A stretch of 64,000 bases of DNA. It comes from Polyangium jinanense (GTDB taxonomy: Bacteria; Myxococcota; Polyangia; Polyangiales; Polyangiaceae). Within the stretch, counting starts at the first letter, position 1, and each line of letters opens with the position of its first letter. This document shows, one piece after another, positions 7,694-16,247 of the stretch. The notes below the pieces were generated by a model. The model was not told where the DNA came from and made no database searches. It saw only the letters and a program-made list of their open reading frames with translations. Made by a program: the position numbers and the translations under genes. The stretch covers positions 124,001-188,000 of the forward strand of contig NZ_JAGTJJ010000009.1 of assembly GCF_028435365.1 (NCBI RefSeq), written 5' to 3'.

Positions 7694-9841
7694 ATGAGCC
7701 AGGAAATCTGCCCGCCGTCCTCCCCATCCGCTGTCCCCTGCGTGCTCCTGGTCGATGACCACCCCGCGAACCTGCTCGCCCTGGAGGTGGTGCTCGAGCC
7801 CCTCGGCCTGCATTTGATGCGCGCAAGCTCGGGCAGAGACGCGCTCCGGCAACTGCTCAGCAACGAGTTCGCGGTCATCGTGCTCGACGTGAACATGCCG
7901 GACATGGACGGGTTCGAGACGGCCGCTCTCGTGCGGAGGCTCGAGCGCACGCGGGAGATCCCGATCATTTTCATCTCCGCGTTTCACCGCGACGACACCT
8001 ACCAAGCCAAGGGGTATGCCCACGGCGCCGTGGACTACCTGCCCAAACCCTTCAATCCCGACATCCTGCGCGCGAAGGTCGCCGCGTTCGCGGAGCTCTG
8101 GCGCCGCGCCGAGAACCTCCGCGTCCGCGAAGCCATGCTCTTCGAACGGGAGCGGGCCGAGCTCGTCGCCCGCGAAAAACGCGCCCAGGCCGAGGCAGCG
8201 AACAGCGCCGCGGTCCTCGACGCCGTCATCGCGGGCGCGCCCATCGGGATCGCCATCTTCGACGTGCACCTCCGCTGCGAGCGCATCAACGCCGCGCTCG
8301 CCGAGATGCACGGCGTGCCCGCCGATGCCCAGGTCGGACGCACGCTGGCCGAGACGCTGCCCGAGGGGCCCGAGACCGCCACCACGATCGAGCGCCTCGA
8401 GCGGGTCTTCGACACGGGCGAGCCGCTGCTCAACCTGGAGGTCGCCCGGCCCGTCCCCGGGGGATCGAGGCATCGGTACTCGCTCACGAGCTACTTTCCC
8501 GTGCGCGTGGAGGGCCGCGTCGCGCGCGTGGCCATGACCGTCGTCGACGTGACGGCCCTGCGCGCGGCCGAGGCGCGCGCCGCCACGAAGCGCCAGAACC
8601 TGCACCGGCTCATGAGCGTGGCCGCGGCCCTGTCGGAGGCGCACACGAGCCAGCAGGTCGCGGAAATCGCGGTCGCCCAGGGTCGCGCGAGCCTCGGCGC
8701 GAAGCGCGCGGTCCTCGGCGTGTTGACGGAGGACGGGGCGGAGCTCGCGATCTTGCAATCGGTCGGGTTCGAGGAGACGGAGCTCTCGCCGTGGCCCTAC
8801 GTGCCGCTCACGCACCCGCTCCCCATGACGGACGCGGTCCGGGAGCAGCGCCCGCTCTTCTTCGAGTCGGCGGCCGCGGCGGCCGACCGATATCCCCAAA
8901 TCTCGTCGTTGCGGTCACTCGGCCACGAGGCTCTGGCGGCCGTGCCCCTCCTCTTCGAAGAACGCGGGCTCGGGGTCCTGGTTCTCTCCTTCGACGAGCG
9001 CCGGGCCTTCAGCGAGGCGGACCGGGCGCAGCTCACGACGCTCGCGCGCCTCTGCGCGCAAGCCATGGAACGCGCGCGCCTCTATGACGCCGAGGCCCGG
9101 GCCCGCGCCGAGGCGGAGACCGCCAATCGCGCGAAAGACGAGTTTCTCGCCCTCCTCAGCCACGAGCTGCGCAGCCCCCTCAATGCCTCGCTCGGCTGGA
9201 CGACGATGCTCCGCGACAACATCCTCCCCGCCGAGAAACGCGAGCGCGCGCTCGTCACGGTGGAGCGAAACATCCGCGCGCAGGTCGCGCTCATCGAGGA
9301 CCTGCTCGACGTCTCGCGTATCGTCGCGGGCAAACTGCAGCTCAACAGCATCCAGTCGCTCGAGCTCGCGGGCATCGTCGAATCGGCGATCGACGCCGTC
9401 CGCCCGGCGGCGGAGGCGAAATCGATCAGCGTCGAGGGCCTCGTCGAAACGCAGGACCGCGTCCACGGCGACCCGGGCCGGCTGCTCCAGATCGTGACGA
9501 ACCTGCTCGGCAACGCGATCAAGTTCACGCCGAAAGGAGGCTTCGTGCGCGTGCACCTCCGCCGCGTGGATGGGTCGCTCGAGCTCTCGGTCACCGACAA
9601 CGGGCAAGGCATCTCGCCGGCCTTCCTGCCGCATGTCTTCGACAAATTCCGGCAGGCCGACAGCGGAATGACCCGCACGCACGGCGGGCTCGGCCTGGGC
9701 CTCGCGATCGTCAAGCACCTGGTCGAGCTGCACGGCGGCACGATCACGGCGCACAGCGAGGGGAACGGCAAGGGAGCCGTCTTCGTCATGCGCGTGCCGA
9801 TCGCGGACGTGACGGCGCGACCGACGACACGGCCCCGCTGA
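7694..9841 (+). CDS. Hybrid sensor histidine kinase, REC-PAS-GAF-HisKA-HATPase
   Basis: 715 residues, no membrane segment, so a cytoplasmic kinase. The order is: receiver (about 15-130, phospho-acceptor Asp65), PAS (about 170-290), GAF (about 305-460), HisKA with His490 in LLSHELRSPLN, then an HATPase domain with N box NLLGNAIKFTPKGG, DNGQGIS and GGLGLGLAIVKHL. The receiver at the N-terminus means that its kinase activity may be tuned by phosphate from another kinase or from its own histidine. The N-terminal ~285 residues are paralogous to the divergent gene at 6117. No dedicated DNA-binding response regulator lies nearby. Confidence 0.92.
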   Translation: MSQEICPPSSPSAVPCVLLVDDHPANLLALEVVLEPLGLHLMRASSGRDALRQLLSNEFAVIVLDVNMPDMDGFETAALVRRLERTREIPIIFISAFHRDDTYQAKGYAHGAVDYLPKPFNPDILRAKVAAFAELWRRAENLRVREAMLFERERAELVAREKRAQAEAANSAAVLDAVIAGAPIGIAIFDVHLRCERINAALAEMHGVPADAQVGRTLAETLPEGPETATTIERLERVFDTGEPLLNLEVARPVPGGSRHRYSLTSYFPVRVEGRVARVAMTVVDVTALRAAEARAATKRQNLHRLMSVAAALSEAHTSQQVAEIAVAQGRASLGAKRAVLGVLTEDGAELAILQSVGFEETELSPWPYVPLTHPLPMTDAVREQRPLFFESAAAAADRYPQISSLRSLGHEALAAVPLLFEERGLGVLVLSFDERRAFSEADRAQLTTLARLCAQAMERARLYDAEARARAEAETANRAKDEFLALLSHELRSPLNASLGWTTMLRDNILPAEKRERALVTVERNIRAQVALIEDLLDVSRIVAGKLQLNSIQSLELAGIVESAIDAVRPAAEAKSISVEGLVETQDRVHGDPGRLLQIVTNLLGNAIKFTPKGGFVRVHLRRVDGSLELSVTDNGQGISPAFLPHVFDKFRQADSGMTRTHGGLGLGLAIVKHLVELHGGTITAHSEGNGKGAVFVMRVPIADVTARPTTRPR

Positions 9842-9858
9842 TCTCCGCCGCGATCGTT

Positions 9859-10773
9859 TTACCCCGCGCCGCGCCCCGGCATTGCCGCGCGCCGACCGAG
9901 ACGGGCGAAACAATGCCGCAGGCCGTATCTCACGTTCCGCAGGAGACGGAGGTGTTCGAACCGCACGTCGAGGTGAAGCAAAGAAACGGCGACGGCCGGG
10001 CGAATGCCCGTGAGGATGCACTCGGCGCCCACGAGCTCCACGGCGCGGACGAGATCCAGCAAATGGCGCGCGCTGTTCGTGTCCATCGTATCGACGCCGG
10101 TCCAGTCGATGATCACGAAGCGTGATCCCCTCGATACGACCGCGTCGAGCAGCCGCGACGTGATCTCCGCGCCGCGCCGATCGTCCACCGCGCCGATGAC
10201 GGGGAGCGCGAGCACGTCGTCCCATACCTCGATGATGGGCGTCGAGAGCGCGTCGATCCCCTCCTCCAGCCGATCGATGAGCGCGCGTTTCTCGTCGTCG
10301 CTCGCCACGATGGCCTCGTCGAGCTCGCGCAGGATGTCCTTGTGCTCGGTCACGTCGCGCGTCACGGTCACCGCGGCGCGCACAACGCCGTTTGCGTCGA
10401 GGAGCGGGCGCGAGGACTGCGAGATCCACGTGCAGCGGCCCTCTTCATCCGTCGGGGCGAGCAGGCTCTCGAGGTTGTCGACCCCCTCGCCGCCGAGCGC
10501 CCGCCGCGTCGGATCACGCTCCGGGGGCGCCGGCGAAACGCCATCCGAAACGAATACACCCCGCGACCCGGGCTCGCCCGCGATGGCCCGCATGTGGGCG
10601 TTGTACATTCGATGCCGGCCCGACGTGTCCTCGACGATCACCCCGACGGGCATCTCGTCGATCACGGCCCGTAGCAGGTCGACCTCCTCGGCGAGCGCTT
10701 GCCGGGCCCGCATCTCCTCGGCGAGCCGCGCCTCGAGCGCCGCGATCCGCGCCTGCATTTCCACGACGTCCAC
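9859..10773 (-). CDS. RsbR-like PAS-STAS regulatory protein
   Basis: 304 residues from a GTG start; an internal ATG at residue 6 is possible. There is an N-terminal coiled coil (ARIAALEARLAEEMRARQ), a PAS domain (about residues 30-150), a linker helix and a C-terminal STAS domain. The STAS domain opens with LSTPIIEVWDDVLALPVIG, a signature of RsbR/stressosome-type STAS proteins. In those systems the STAS domain is phosphorylated by an RsbT-like kinase; no such kinase is encoded nearby. It lies 9 bp after a six-gene minus-strand run and is probably the last gene of that transcript, which suggests that it reads or relays a signal sensed by the V4R-like proteins (inference). Confidence 0.85.
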   Translation of the reverse strand: MDVVEMQARIAALEARLAEEMRARQALAEEVDLLRAVIDEMPVGVIVEDTSGRHRMYNAHMRAIAGEPGSRGVFVSDGVSPAPPERDPTRRALGGEGVDNLESLLAPTDEEGRCTWISQSSRPLLDANGVVRAAVTVTRDVTEHKDILRELDEAIVASDDEKRALIDRLEEGIDALSTPIIEVWDDVLALPVIGAVDDRRGAEITSRLLDAVVSRGSRFVIIDWTGVDTMDTNSARHLLDLVRAVELVGAECILTGIRPAVAVSLLHLDVRFEHLRLLRNVRYGLRHCFARLGRRAAMPGRGAG

Positions 10774-10782
10774 ATCGGACTT

Positions 10783-11175
10783 CTACCCCGCTTGTGGCGG
10801 GATGGCCAGGCAGGAGCCCTGGTTCAACATACGGTCGAGGGTCTCGGCGATCTCGCGCGCGGCCCGCGCTTGCCACGTGAGGTCCGTTGCAAGGCGAGGC
10901 ATCAAAATGGCGCGACCCGCGCGCGGCGCGACTGTGAGCTGATAAGCCCCCGGGACCTCGATCACGTAGAGCGCGGGCCGCTCGCGGAGCTCCCCGCGAG
11001 ACGCGAGCCAATCACGAAAAGCCGAAGGAAATGGCTCTTTCGTCACGAGCTCGAACTGATCACGCCGGATGCAGCCGTAGCGCCGCGTGATCCGCACGCG
11101 GCCGACATCGATGACGTCAAGGATCTCCCCGTACGAAGCAAAGCTCCGCCGGTCCTCTGCGACCTCCACGTTCAT
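10783..11175 (-). CDS. Hypothetical protein in V4R/RsbR-like operon
   Basis: 130-residue protein, start ATG overlapping the previous stop by 4 bp (ATGA). I do not recognise a family. It is mixed alpha/beta with several basic stretches (RVRITRRYGCIRRDQ) and a C-terminal helix (ATDLTWQARAAREIAETLDR). No signal peptide or membrane segment. Tight coupling to the V4R-like gene upstream and the RsbR-like gene downstream implies a shared role. Confidence 0.72.
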   Translation of the reverse strand: MNVEVAEDRRSFASYGEILDVIDVGRVRITRRYGCIRRDQFELVTKEPFPSAFRDWLASRGELRERPALYVIEVPGAYQLTVAPRAGRAILMPRLATDLTWQARAAREIAETLDRMLNQGSCLAIPPQAG

Positions 11176-11825
11176 CCCTGCATTCGCTCCACGACGAACT
11201 CGCAGTGCGAATCGCCCTTCGCGGCGCAAAGATGCTCGCGGGAGCGGAAGGATCGCGGATGGCTGAACACCTCGCGATAAAGCTCCTCGGTGAGCGAGGG
11301 CCTGCGTGTGATGTCGCCCTGGTAGAGGAGGTTCATGAGCCCGGCCAGCCCGCCGTTCGCGAGGTAGCAACGTGGCCCGTCGGCCCGCGGATACGATTCG
11401 AGGTACCCGCGCGACTCGTAGCTATCCCGCACCTCGACGACGAGCCGCTCGCCGGGCAGGAGCTCGGCGACCCGGAAACGGCCCCAGCCGAGGGCGTTCA
11501 CCACCGCGATCATGCCGTGCACCCAGTCCTCGCGGCTCTCGATCATGGGCTGCACGAGCGCGTCCCACTCGACGGACACCATGATGCCGCCGAACGTGTG
11601 GAACGCGCAAACGTGCGCGGCTTCCGTGAGGAGCGCGATCGCGTCCTCCGTGAGCTCGGGGTTTTCCCGGACGAGCGCGCCGAGGACGCCGAACGAGATG
11701 CGGTTGTAAAAATCCGCGTAATGGTTCGTCAGGTACAGACCAAAAGCCGGAATGAGGCCCTCCTCGTTGCCGGCGAGGCCCATGCCGGTGACGGTTTCGA
11801 CGATGACGCGTTCGTCGATGGCCAT
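11172..11825 (-). CDS. V4R-like sensor-domain protein (217 aa)
   Basis: 217 residues. The first half is helical (NHYADFYNRISFGVLGALV) and the second half matches the 4-vinyl-reductase (V4R) ligand-binding type: ALGWGRFRVAELLPGERL, VEVRDSYESRGY, then the C-terminal cysteine pattern LCAAKGDSHCEFVVE. V4R domains bind small hydrophobic ligands or metals and often sense them. The start ATG shares one base with the upstream stop (TGATG). The neighbouring gene at 11825 encodes a related C-terminus, so the pair could form a heteromer (inference). The family call rests on motif resemblance only. Confidence 0.65.
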   Translation of the reverse strand: MAIDERVIVETVTGMGLAGNEEGLIPAFGLYLTNHYADFYNRISFGVLGALVRENPELTEDAIALLTEAAHVCAFHTFGGIMVSVEWDALVQPMIESREDWVHGMIAVVNALGWGRFRVAELLPGERLVVEVRDSYESRGYLESYPRADGPRCYLANGGLAGLMNLLYQGDITRRPSLTEELYREVFSHPRSFRSREHLCAAKGDSHCEFVVERMQG

Positions 11826-12343
11826 CACCACACCTCCACGCGGAAGGAGCACCGCTCGCCCCCGGCGGCGACGCATTCGGTCTCGCGGCTCGTGACGCGC
11901 TCGGGCGCGAGCCGGCACGCGACCGCGACCGCGCCGGCGAGGAAACCCGCGACGAAGAAGCACCCCGGCGTGGGCCGTTTGCCCCAGCGCGAGACCCAGC
12001 CGACCGCATAATGCGAATGCTCGAGCGTCGCAAGGCCGCCGCCCACGCCGAGGTCGCTCACGTCCATCCGGCCAAACCCCTGCGCCGCGAAAATGTCCGC
12101 CGCGCGCCTGAGCGCGTCCGCGGCCGAGCCGCTGTTCGCGTCGTTTTCGAGCCCTTGCAGCATCGATCGCGACGCCTCCATCCCCGCGGCCACGAGCAGC
12201 GCCGGGGCCCGCTCCTGCAGGGCGTCCTCGATCGTGCGCTGGAGGAAGACGTTGTAATGGTGGCAGTGGAACACGAGCCGGCGCCCGCCGAGCGTGGTGA
12301 TGCCGCGCTCGAGGTCCGCCTTCGGAGCGAGGTGAAAGCTCAT
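11825..12343 (-). CDS. V4R-like protein with HCHHYN motif (172 aa)
   Basis: 172 residues. The N-terminal part contains VFHCHHYNVFLQRTIED, a Cys/His-rich helix that could hold a metal or haem. It continues with a helical region and ends with ECVAAGGERCSFRVE, the same C-terminal cysteine arrangement as the next gene. The family is best described as V4R/4-vinyl-reductase-like. The ATG overlaps the preceding stop by 4 bp. No signal peptide. A sensor role is inferred from the family and the RsbR-like gene in the same transcript. Confidence 0.65.
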   Translation of the reverse strand: MSFHLAPKADLERGITTLGGRRLVFHCHHYNVFLQRTIEDALQERAPALLVAAGMEASRSMLQGLENDANSGSAADALRRAADIFAAQGFGRMDVSDLGVGGGLATLEHSHYAVGWVSRWGKRPTPGCFFVAGFLAGAVAVACRLAPERVTSRETECVAAGGERCSFRVEVW

Positions 12344-12546
12344 CGTTTTGCCTTCCTTTCGTGTTCCAGGATCTCGCGCGCGCAAACCCATGCCCGCGCC
12401 ACGAGCTCCGGGTCGTCCGGGATCGACTCTGCGTTGCGTGACAAGGCCCGCCCGACCAGCAAATTCAAGCGCGCCAGCTCCACCACGGCGTTGCCGCGGG
12501 CGCGCCCTCGGACGAACTCCACGACCTGCACGAGCTCCTTGCCCAC
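12340..12546 (-). CDS. Small hypothetical protein (68 aa)
   Basis: GTG start preceded by GGAG at a spacing of 7, 20 bp after the upstream stop. It ends in a 4-bp ATGA overlap with the V4R-like gene. The protein is a single helical unit (VVELARLNLLVGRALS, ELVARAWVCAREILEHE) rich in Glu/Arg. No family recognised. An ATG two codons earlier in another frame gives no useful reading. Placement between two coupled genes is the main support. Confidence 0.6.
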   Translation of the reverse strand: MGKELVQVVEFVRGRARGNAVVELARLNLLVGRALSRNAESIPDDPELVARAWVCAREILEHERKAKR

Positions 12547-12566
12547 GCCATGTCTCCGTCTGCCGG

Positions 12567-13136
12567 CTAGAGCCGGCGCCAATCCTCGCCGTGGAAATCG
12601 GGGAACGAGACCTTGCACGTGCCCGGATCGATCCCCGTGATCCGCGCCCTTCCATTCGCGTCGAGCATGCCCTCGCGCGTCGCCCCATCCGAAAGCTCGA
12701 TACGGTAGCGCTTGAACGGCACGGGCTTCGGCGGATCGTCGTCGTCCACGAGCTCGATGCCGAACCAGGTTTTTTCCTCCCGTGCTAGGACCTTCTCGCC
12801 CGTGGGCTCCTCCTTGCGGCCCCCCGCCGCGAGGACGAACTGCATCTCCATCTTGAACGCGCGAAGCTCGCCGCTCTCGAGCGCCCGCCGAATCTGCGCC
12901 CGCTGCCCGACGAACGACGCGCCCTCCCGCATGCCGAGCGGGCCCGCGAGGAAGGCCGCGATGTCGGCGACGAGGGGGCGCATGCGGGGTTCGTCCGGGA
13001 ACCATCCCTCGACGAGCCACGCCGCGAGGCTCCGGGCGACGGGCGACGCGTCCTCGGGCACCACGCCGGCGCCGAGGCGCGGCACGATCCATACGACGTC
13101 CGAGAGCGTGCTGATGCGCCATTTCTTGCCGTGCAT
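12567..13136 (-). CDS. Hypothetical protein with carboxypeptidase-regulatory-like C-terminal domain
   Basis: 189 residues, likely first gene of a six-gene minus-strand operon. The N-terminal ~110 residues are unrecognised (SDVVWIVPRLGAGVVPEDAS, then a helical middle). The C-terminal ~70 residues form a beta-sandwich-like unit, WFGIELVDDDD ... YRIELSDGATREGMLDANGR ... GIDPGTCKVSFPDF, of a type I associate with secretion-system or surface-associated proteins. No signal peptide is visible. It is divergent from the M20 peptidase gene, with 107 bp between the starts. Confidence 0.65.
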   Translation of the reverse strand: MHGKKWRISTLSDVVWIVPRLGAGVVPEDASPVARSLAAWLVEGWFPDEPRMRPLVADIAAFLAGPLGMREGASFVGQRAQIRRALESGELRAFKMEMQFVLAAGGRKEEPTGEKVLAREEKTWFGIELVDDDDPPKPVPFKRYRIELSDGATREGMLDANGRARITGIDPGTCKVSFPDFHGEDWRRL

Positions 13137-13243
13137 GATCTCGCGCCTCTGCACCACGAGAATACGCGCTCGGGCAGGCCCTCGGCAAGACGTCCGAAAA
13201 GCCCTACCCTCGCGCGCTGCGTGGTTGCTAAGATGTCGCCGCC

Positions 13244-14608
13244 ATGACGTCCGTCTCCACGCAGGATCCCTCCCCGCACATGCCAGATCGTGAGATCGGC
13301 GAGCACGCATTCCGACTCTGCCAGACGCTCCTCCGCATCGACACCACGAACCCGCCGGGCCGCGAGCGCGCCGCCGCGGAGGTCGTCGCCGGCGAGCTCG
13401 CGGCCGCGGGGCTCGATCCGATCACGCTCGAGAGCGCGCCCGAGCGCACGAACGTGGTCGCGCGCCTGCGCGGCACGGGCGAGCTGCCGCCGATCCTGCT
13501 CACGGCGCACCTCGACGTCGTCGAGGCCGAGGCCTCGGCGTGGAAACATCCGCCGTTCTCGGGCGTCGTCGCGGACGGCTGCCTCTGGGGGCGCGGCGCG
13601 ATCGACATGAAGAACATGGCCGCGATGTCGGTCGCGATCCTCGCGCGCCTCGCCCGGGAAAAACCGCGCCTGCGCCGCGACGTGATCTTCGCCGCCGTCG
13701 CGGACGAGGAGGCGGGCTGCGACCACGGCTCGCGTTTTCTCGTGGAGAACCATGCCGATCTCGTGCGCGCCGAGTACGCGATCGGCGAGAGCGGCGGCTA
13801 CACGCTCCACCTCGGCAAGGCCACGTTTTACCCGATCCAGGTCGCGGAGAAGGGCATCTGCTGGGTGCGCGCGCGCGTCCGCGGCGAGCCCGGGCACGGC
13901 TCGATGCCCCGCGAGGATTCGGCTGTCGTCAAGCTCGCGAACGCCATTGCGCGGCTCGGCGAAAAACCGCTGCCCGTGCACGTGACGCCCTACATCCGCG
14001 ATTTCGTGGACGGCCTCGCCTCGAAGCAACCCGCGCCGCTCCGCTCCCTCCTGCGCCGGCTCCTCCACCCCGCGATCGCGCCGCACGTCCTGCGCGCCCT
14101 GCCCGATCGCTCGATGGCGCGGAGCTTCGGCGCGATGCTCTCGAACACGGCCTCGCCGACGATCCTGCGTGCGGGCGCGAAGGTGAACGTGATCCCCGGC
14201 TTCGCGGAGGCCGAGATCGACGGGCGCACGCTGCCCGGACAAACCGAGGCCGATTTCCTGCGCGAGCTCGGCGCGGTGCTCGGGCCCGAGGTCTCGCTGG
14301 AGGTCATCCGGAGCGCGCCGGCCACCGCGATCGACTCCGTCGATTCTCCGCTCTTCGACGCGATGCGCGCGGCGATCCTCGACCGCGAGCCCGGGGCCAC
14401 GGTCGTGCCTTACATGATCCCGGGTTTCACGGACGCGCAGTACTTCACGAGGCTCGGCGCGAAATGGTACGGGTTTTCCCCCGTCAAGATGCCGAAGGGC
14501 CTGCGCTTCGCCGAGCTCTTCCACGGCCACGACGAGCGCATCCCGGTCGATGGGTTGAAATGGGGGACCGAGGTCCTTTTCGACGTCGTGCGCAGGTTTT
14601 GCCAGTAA
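13244..14608 (+). CDS. M20-family metallopeptidase
   Basis: 454 residues. Zinc-ligand motifs of the M20 family are seen in order: TAHLDVVEAE, GRGAIDMKN (bridging Asp), VADEEAGCDHG (catalytic Glu) and FHGHDERIPVDGL (last His). A dimerisation-type domain sits between (GEPGHGSMPREDSAVVKLA). Members hydrolyse peptides, acylated amino acids or related amides in the cytoplasm. The start ATG could instead be a later one at MPDREIG, 12 codons in. It stands alone, and the following gene converges with a 3-bp gap. Confidence 0.9.
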   Translation: MTSVSTQDPSPHMPDREIGEHAFRLCQTLLRIDTTNPPGRERAAAEVVAGELAAAGLDPITLESAPERTNVVARLRGTGELPPILLTAHLDVVEAEASAWKHPPFSGVVADGCLWGRGAIDMKNMAAMSVAILARLAREKPRLRRDVIFAAVADEEAGCDHGSRFLVENHADLVRAEYAIGESGGYTLHLGKATFYPIQVAEKGICWVRARVRGEPGHGSMPREDSAVVKLANAIARLGEKPLPVHVTPYIRDFVDGLASKQPAPLRSLLRRLLHPAIAPHVLRALPDRSMARSFGAMLSNTASPTILRAGAKVNVIPGFAEAEIDGRTLPGQTEADFLRELGAVLGPEVSLEVIRSAPATAIDSVDSPLFDAMRAAILDREPGATVVPYMIPGFTDAQYFTRLGAKWYGFSPVKMPKGLRFAELFHGHDERIPVDGLKWGTEVLFDVVRRFCQ

Positions 14609-14611
14609 AAC

Positions 14612-15154
14612 TCAAGGCGAGACGAGCGCGTCCGGCCACCACGGCGCGGCCTCGGCCTCGCCGCGGTCGAGCGCGAGCACCACGTGCGGCAAGGTGGCGC
14701 GGACGCGGTCGCCGATCCGGTGCATGCCGAGCCGCGCCGCGAGGCGCATCGAGAGCAGGTTGCCCGGGACGATGTCGGCCACGAGGCGATGCGCATTCAC
14801 GCGCTCGAAGGCGTACCGCACGAGGCCACGCGAGGCTTCCGTCGCATACCCCTGGCCCCAGGAATCGAAGGCGAAATGCCAGCCGAGCTCGAGGTCGGAC
14901 GCTGTGATGTACGGGGCCAGGACCACGTCGCCGATGATGACCCCGGAGGCCTTCTCGACGACGGCAAACCACCCCTGCCCCGCGGGCATGTTCCGGACGC
15001 GCTCGAGGATCTCGTCGAGCTTGCGCGCGCTCGCGGCGGCATCCGGCATGGCGCCCCACCAGATGACGCGGGGGTCGCCCCAGATACGGTGGAATGCTCC
15101 TTGATCGCTCACCTCGAGCGGCCGTGCGAGGAGCCTCGACGTCTCGAACGTCAT
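14612..15154 (-). CDS. GNAT-family N-acetyltransferase (RimJ/RimL type)
   Basis: 180 residues. It starts MTFETSRLLARPLEVSD, typical of the RimJ/RimL branch that acetylates protein N-termini or small amines. The acetyl-CoA binding region is FDSWGQGYATEASRGLVRYA, and the end GNLLSMRLAARLGMHRIG is the conserved 'N..S..l.eklGf' segment. The substrate is unknown. Divergent from the oxidoreductase at 15249, with about 95 bp between starts. Confidence 0.9.
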   Translation of the reverse strand: MTFETSRLLARPLEVSDQGAFHRIWGDPRVIWWGAMPDAAASARKLDEILERVRNMPAGQGWFAVVEKASGVIIGDVVLAPYITASDLELGWHFAFDSWGQGYATEASRGLVRYAFERVNAHRLVADIVPGNLLSMRLAARLGMHRIGDRVRATLPHVVLALDRGEAEAAPWWPDALVSP

Positions 15155-15248
15155 GAAAAGTATTGTGCCTCGCGCGAGATCGACCGTCGAGAAGGTCTTC
15201 CCGCGGCGGTCGTTCCGGTCCATCCTTTTTCGGGGAGCGAGACACACG

Positions 15249-16247
15249 ATGGCGGACGAGCTTTCGAGGCGGGGCGTGCTCAAGGTCGTGGCCGCTGCGG
15301 CAGCGGTCGCGAGTTGCAAAACCACGAGCAGCGGGACCACGGCAGGCGCAGGCGAGACGAGCGCGGCGCCGCCGGCCCCTGCATCACCGTCCATCGCTGC
15401 GACGCCGGTTTCCGCGGGCACGCGGACGCTCGGACGCACGGGCGCGCCCGTCGAGCCGGTGTCGCTCGGCGGCGAGGGGATCTTGCGGACGTGGAACCGC
15501 GAGCGCGAGGCCGTACCGATGATCCTCGAAGCCCTGCGACTCGGCGTGCGGTATTGCGACACGGCGCCGGCCTACGCGGGCTCGCTCGATTATTACGGCG
15601 AGGCGTTCCGGCAAGCGCCTCCGGGGGCGCGCGATCAGGTCTTTCTCGCTTCGAAAACCCACGAGCGGAGCCGCGACGGGAGCCTGCGCCTGCTCGACGA
15701 GAGCCTGAAGCGGCTCGGGACGAACCGCCTCGACCTCTGGCAGCTCCACGATCTGCGCACCCGCGAGGATCTCGACGAGATCTTCGGCAAGGGCGGCGCG
15801 ATCCAGGCCGTCGAGGCGGCGCGGAAGGACGGCCGGATCCGTTTCGTGGGGATCACCGGGCATCACGATCCGGCCATCCTGGTCGAAGCAATGCAGCGGT
15901 ACGATTTCGACACGGTGCTTTGCGCGGTGAATCCTGCCGATCCGGCGCGGCTCCCGTTTTTGACGACGGTGGTGCCCGAGGCGCGGAAGCGCGGAATGGG
16001 CGTGATTGGCATGAAGGTGATGGCCGCGGGGCGGATCCTCGCGGACGGCGCCGCCACGCCCGAGGAGCTCATCGGGTATGGTGCCCATTTTGCGGATACG
16101 GTGATCGTGGGCATGCGGAGCCCGGCCGAGGTGCGGCAGAATCTCGCCATTGGGCGGGCGCTCGCGCCGCCAACGAAAGAATCGCTCGCGGCGCTGGAGC
16201 GGAGGCTCGCGCCGCGGGCCGACGAATATTCGTATTTCAAGGCATGA
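15249..16247 (+). CDS. Secreted or lipid-anchored aldo/keto reductase
   Basis: 332 residues. The N-terminus SRRGVLKVVAAAAAVASC has a twin-arginine pattern and a lipobox ending in Cys23, so export by Tat and lipid anchoring are likely. The catalytic core resembles AKR enzymes: TLGRTGAPVEPVSLGGEG, CDTAPAYAG, ASKTHERS, WQLHDLRT, FVGITGHHD and VIVGMRSPAEVRQNLAIG. A Shine-Dalgarno GGAGCGA precedes the chosen ATG; an upstream ATG would add 32 unlikely residues. It overlaps the next lipoprotein gene by 4 bp. Confidence 0.85.
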   Translation: MADELSRRGVLKVVAAAAAVASCKTTSSGTTAGAGETSAAPPAPASPSIAATPVSAGTRTLGRTGAPVEPVSLGGEGILRTWNREREAVPMILEALRLGVRYCDTAPAYAGSLDYYGEAFRQAPPGARDQVFLASKTHERSRDGSLRLLDESLKRLGTNRLDLWQLHDLRTREDLDEIFGKGGAIQAVEAARKDGRIRFVGITGHHDPAILVEAMQRYDFDTVLCAVNPADPARLPFLTTVVPEARKRGMGVIGMKVMAAGRILADGAATPEELIGYGAHFADTVIVGMRSPAEVRQNLAIGRALAPPTKESLAALERRLAPRADEYSYFKA

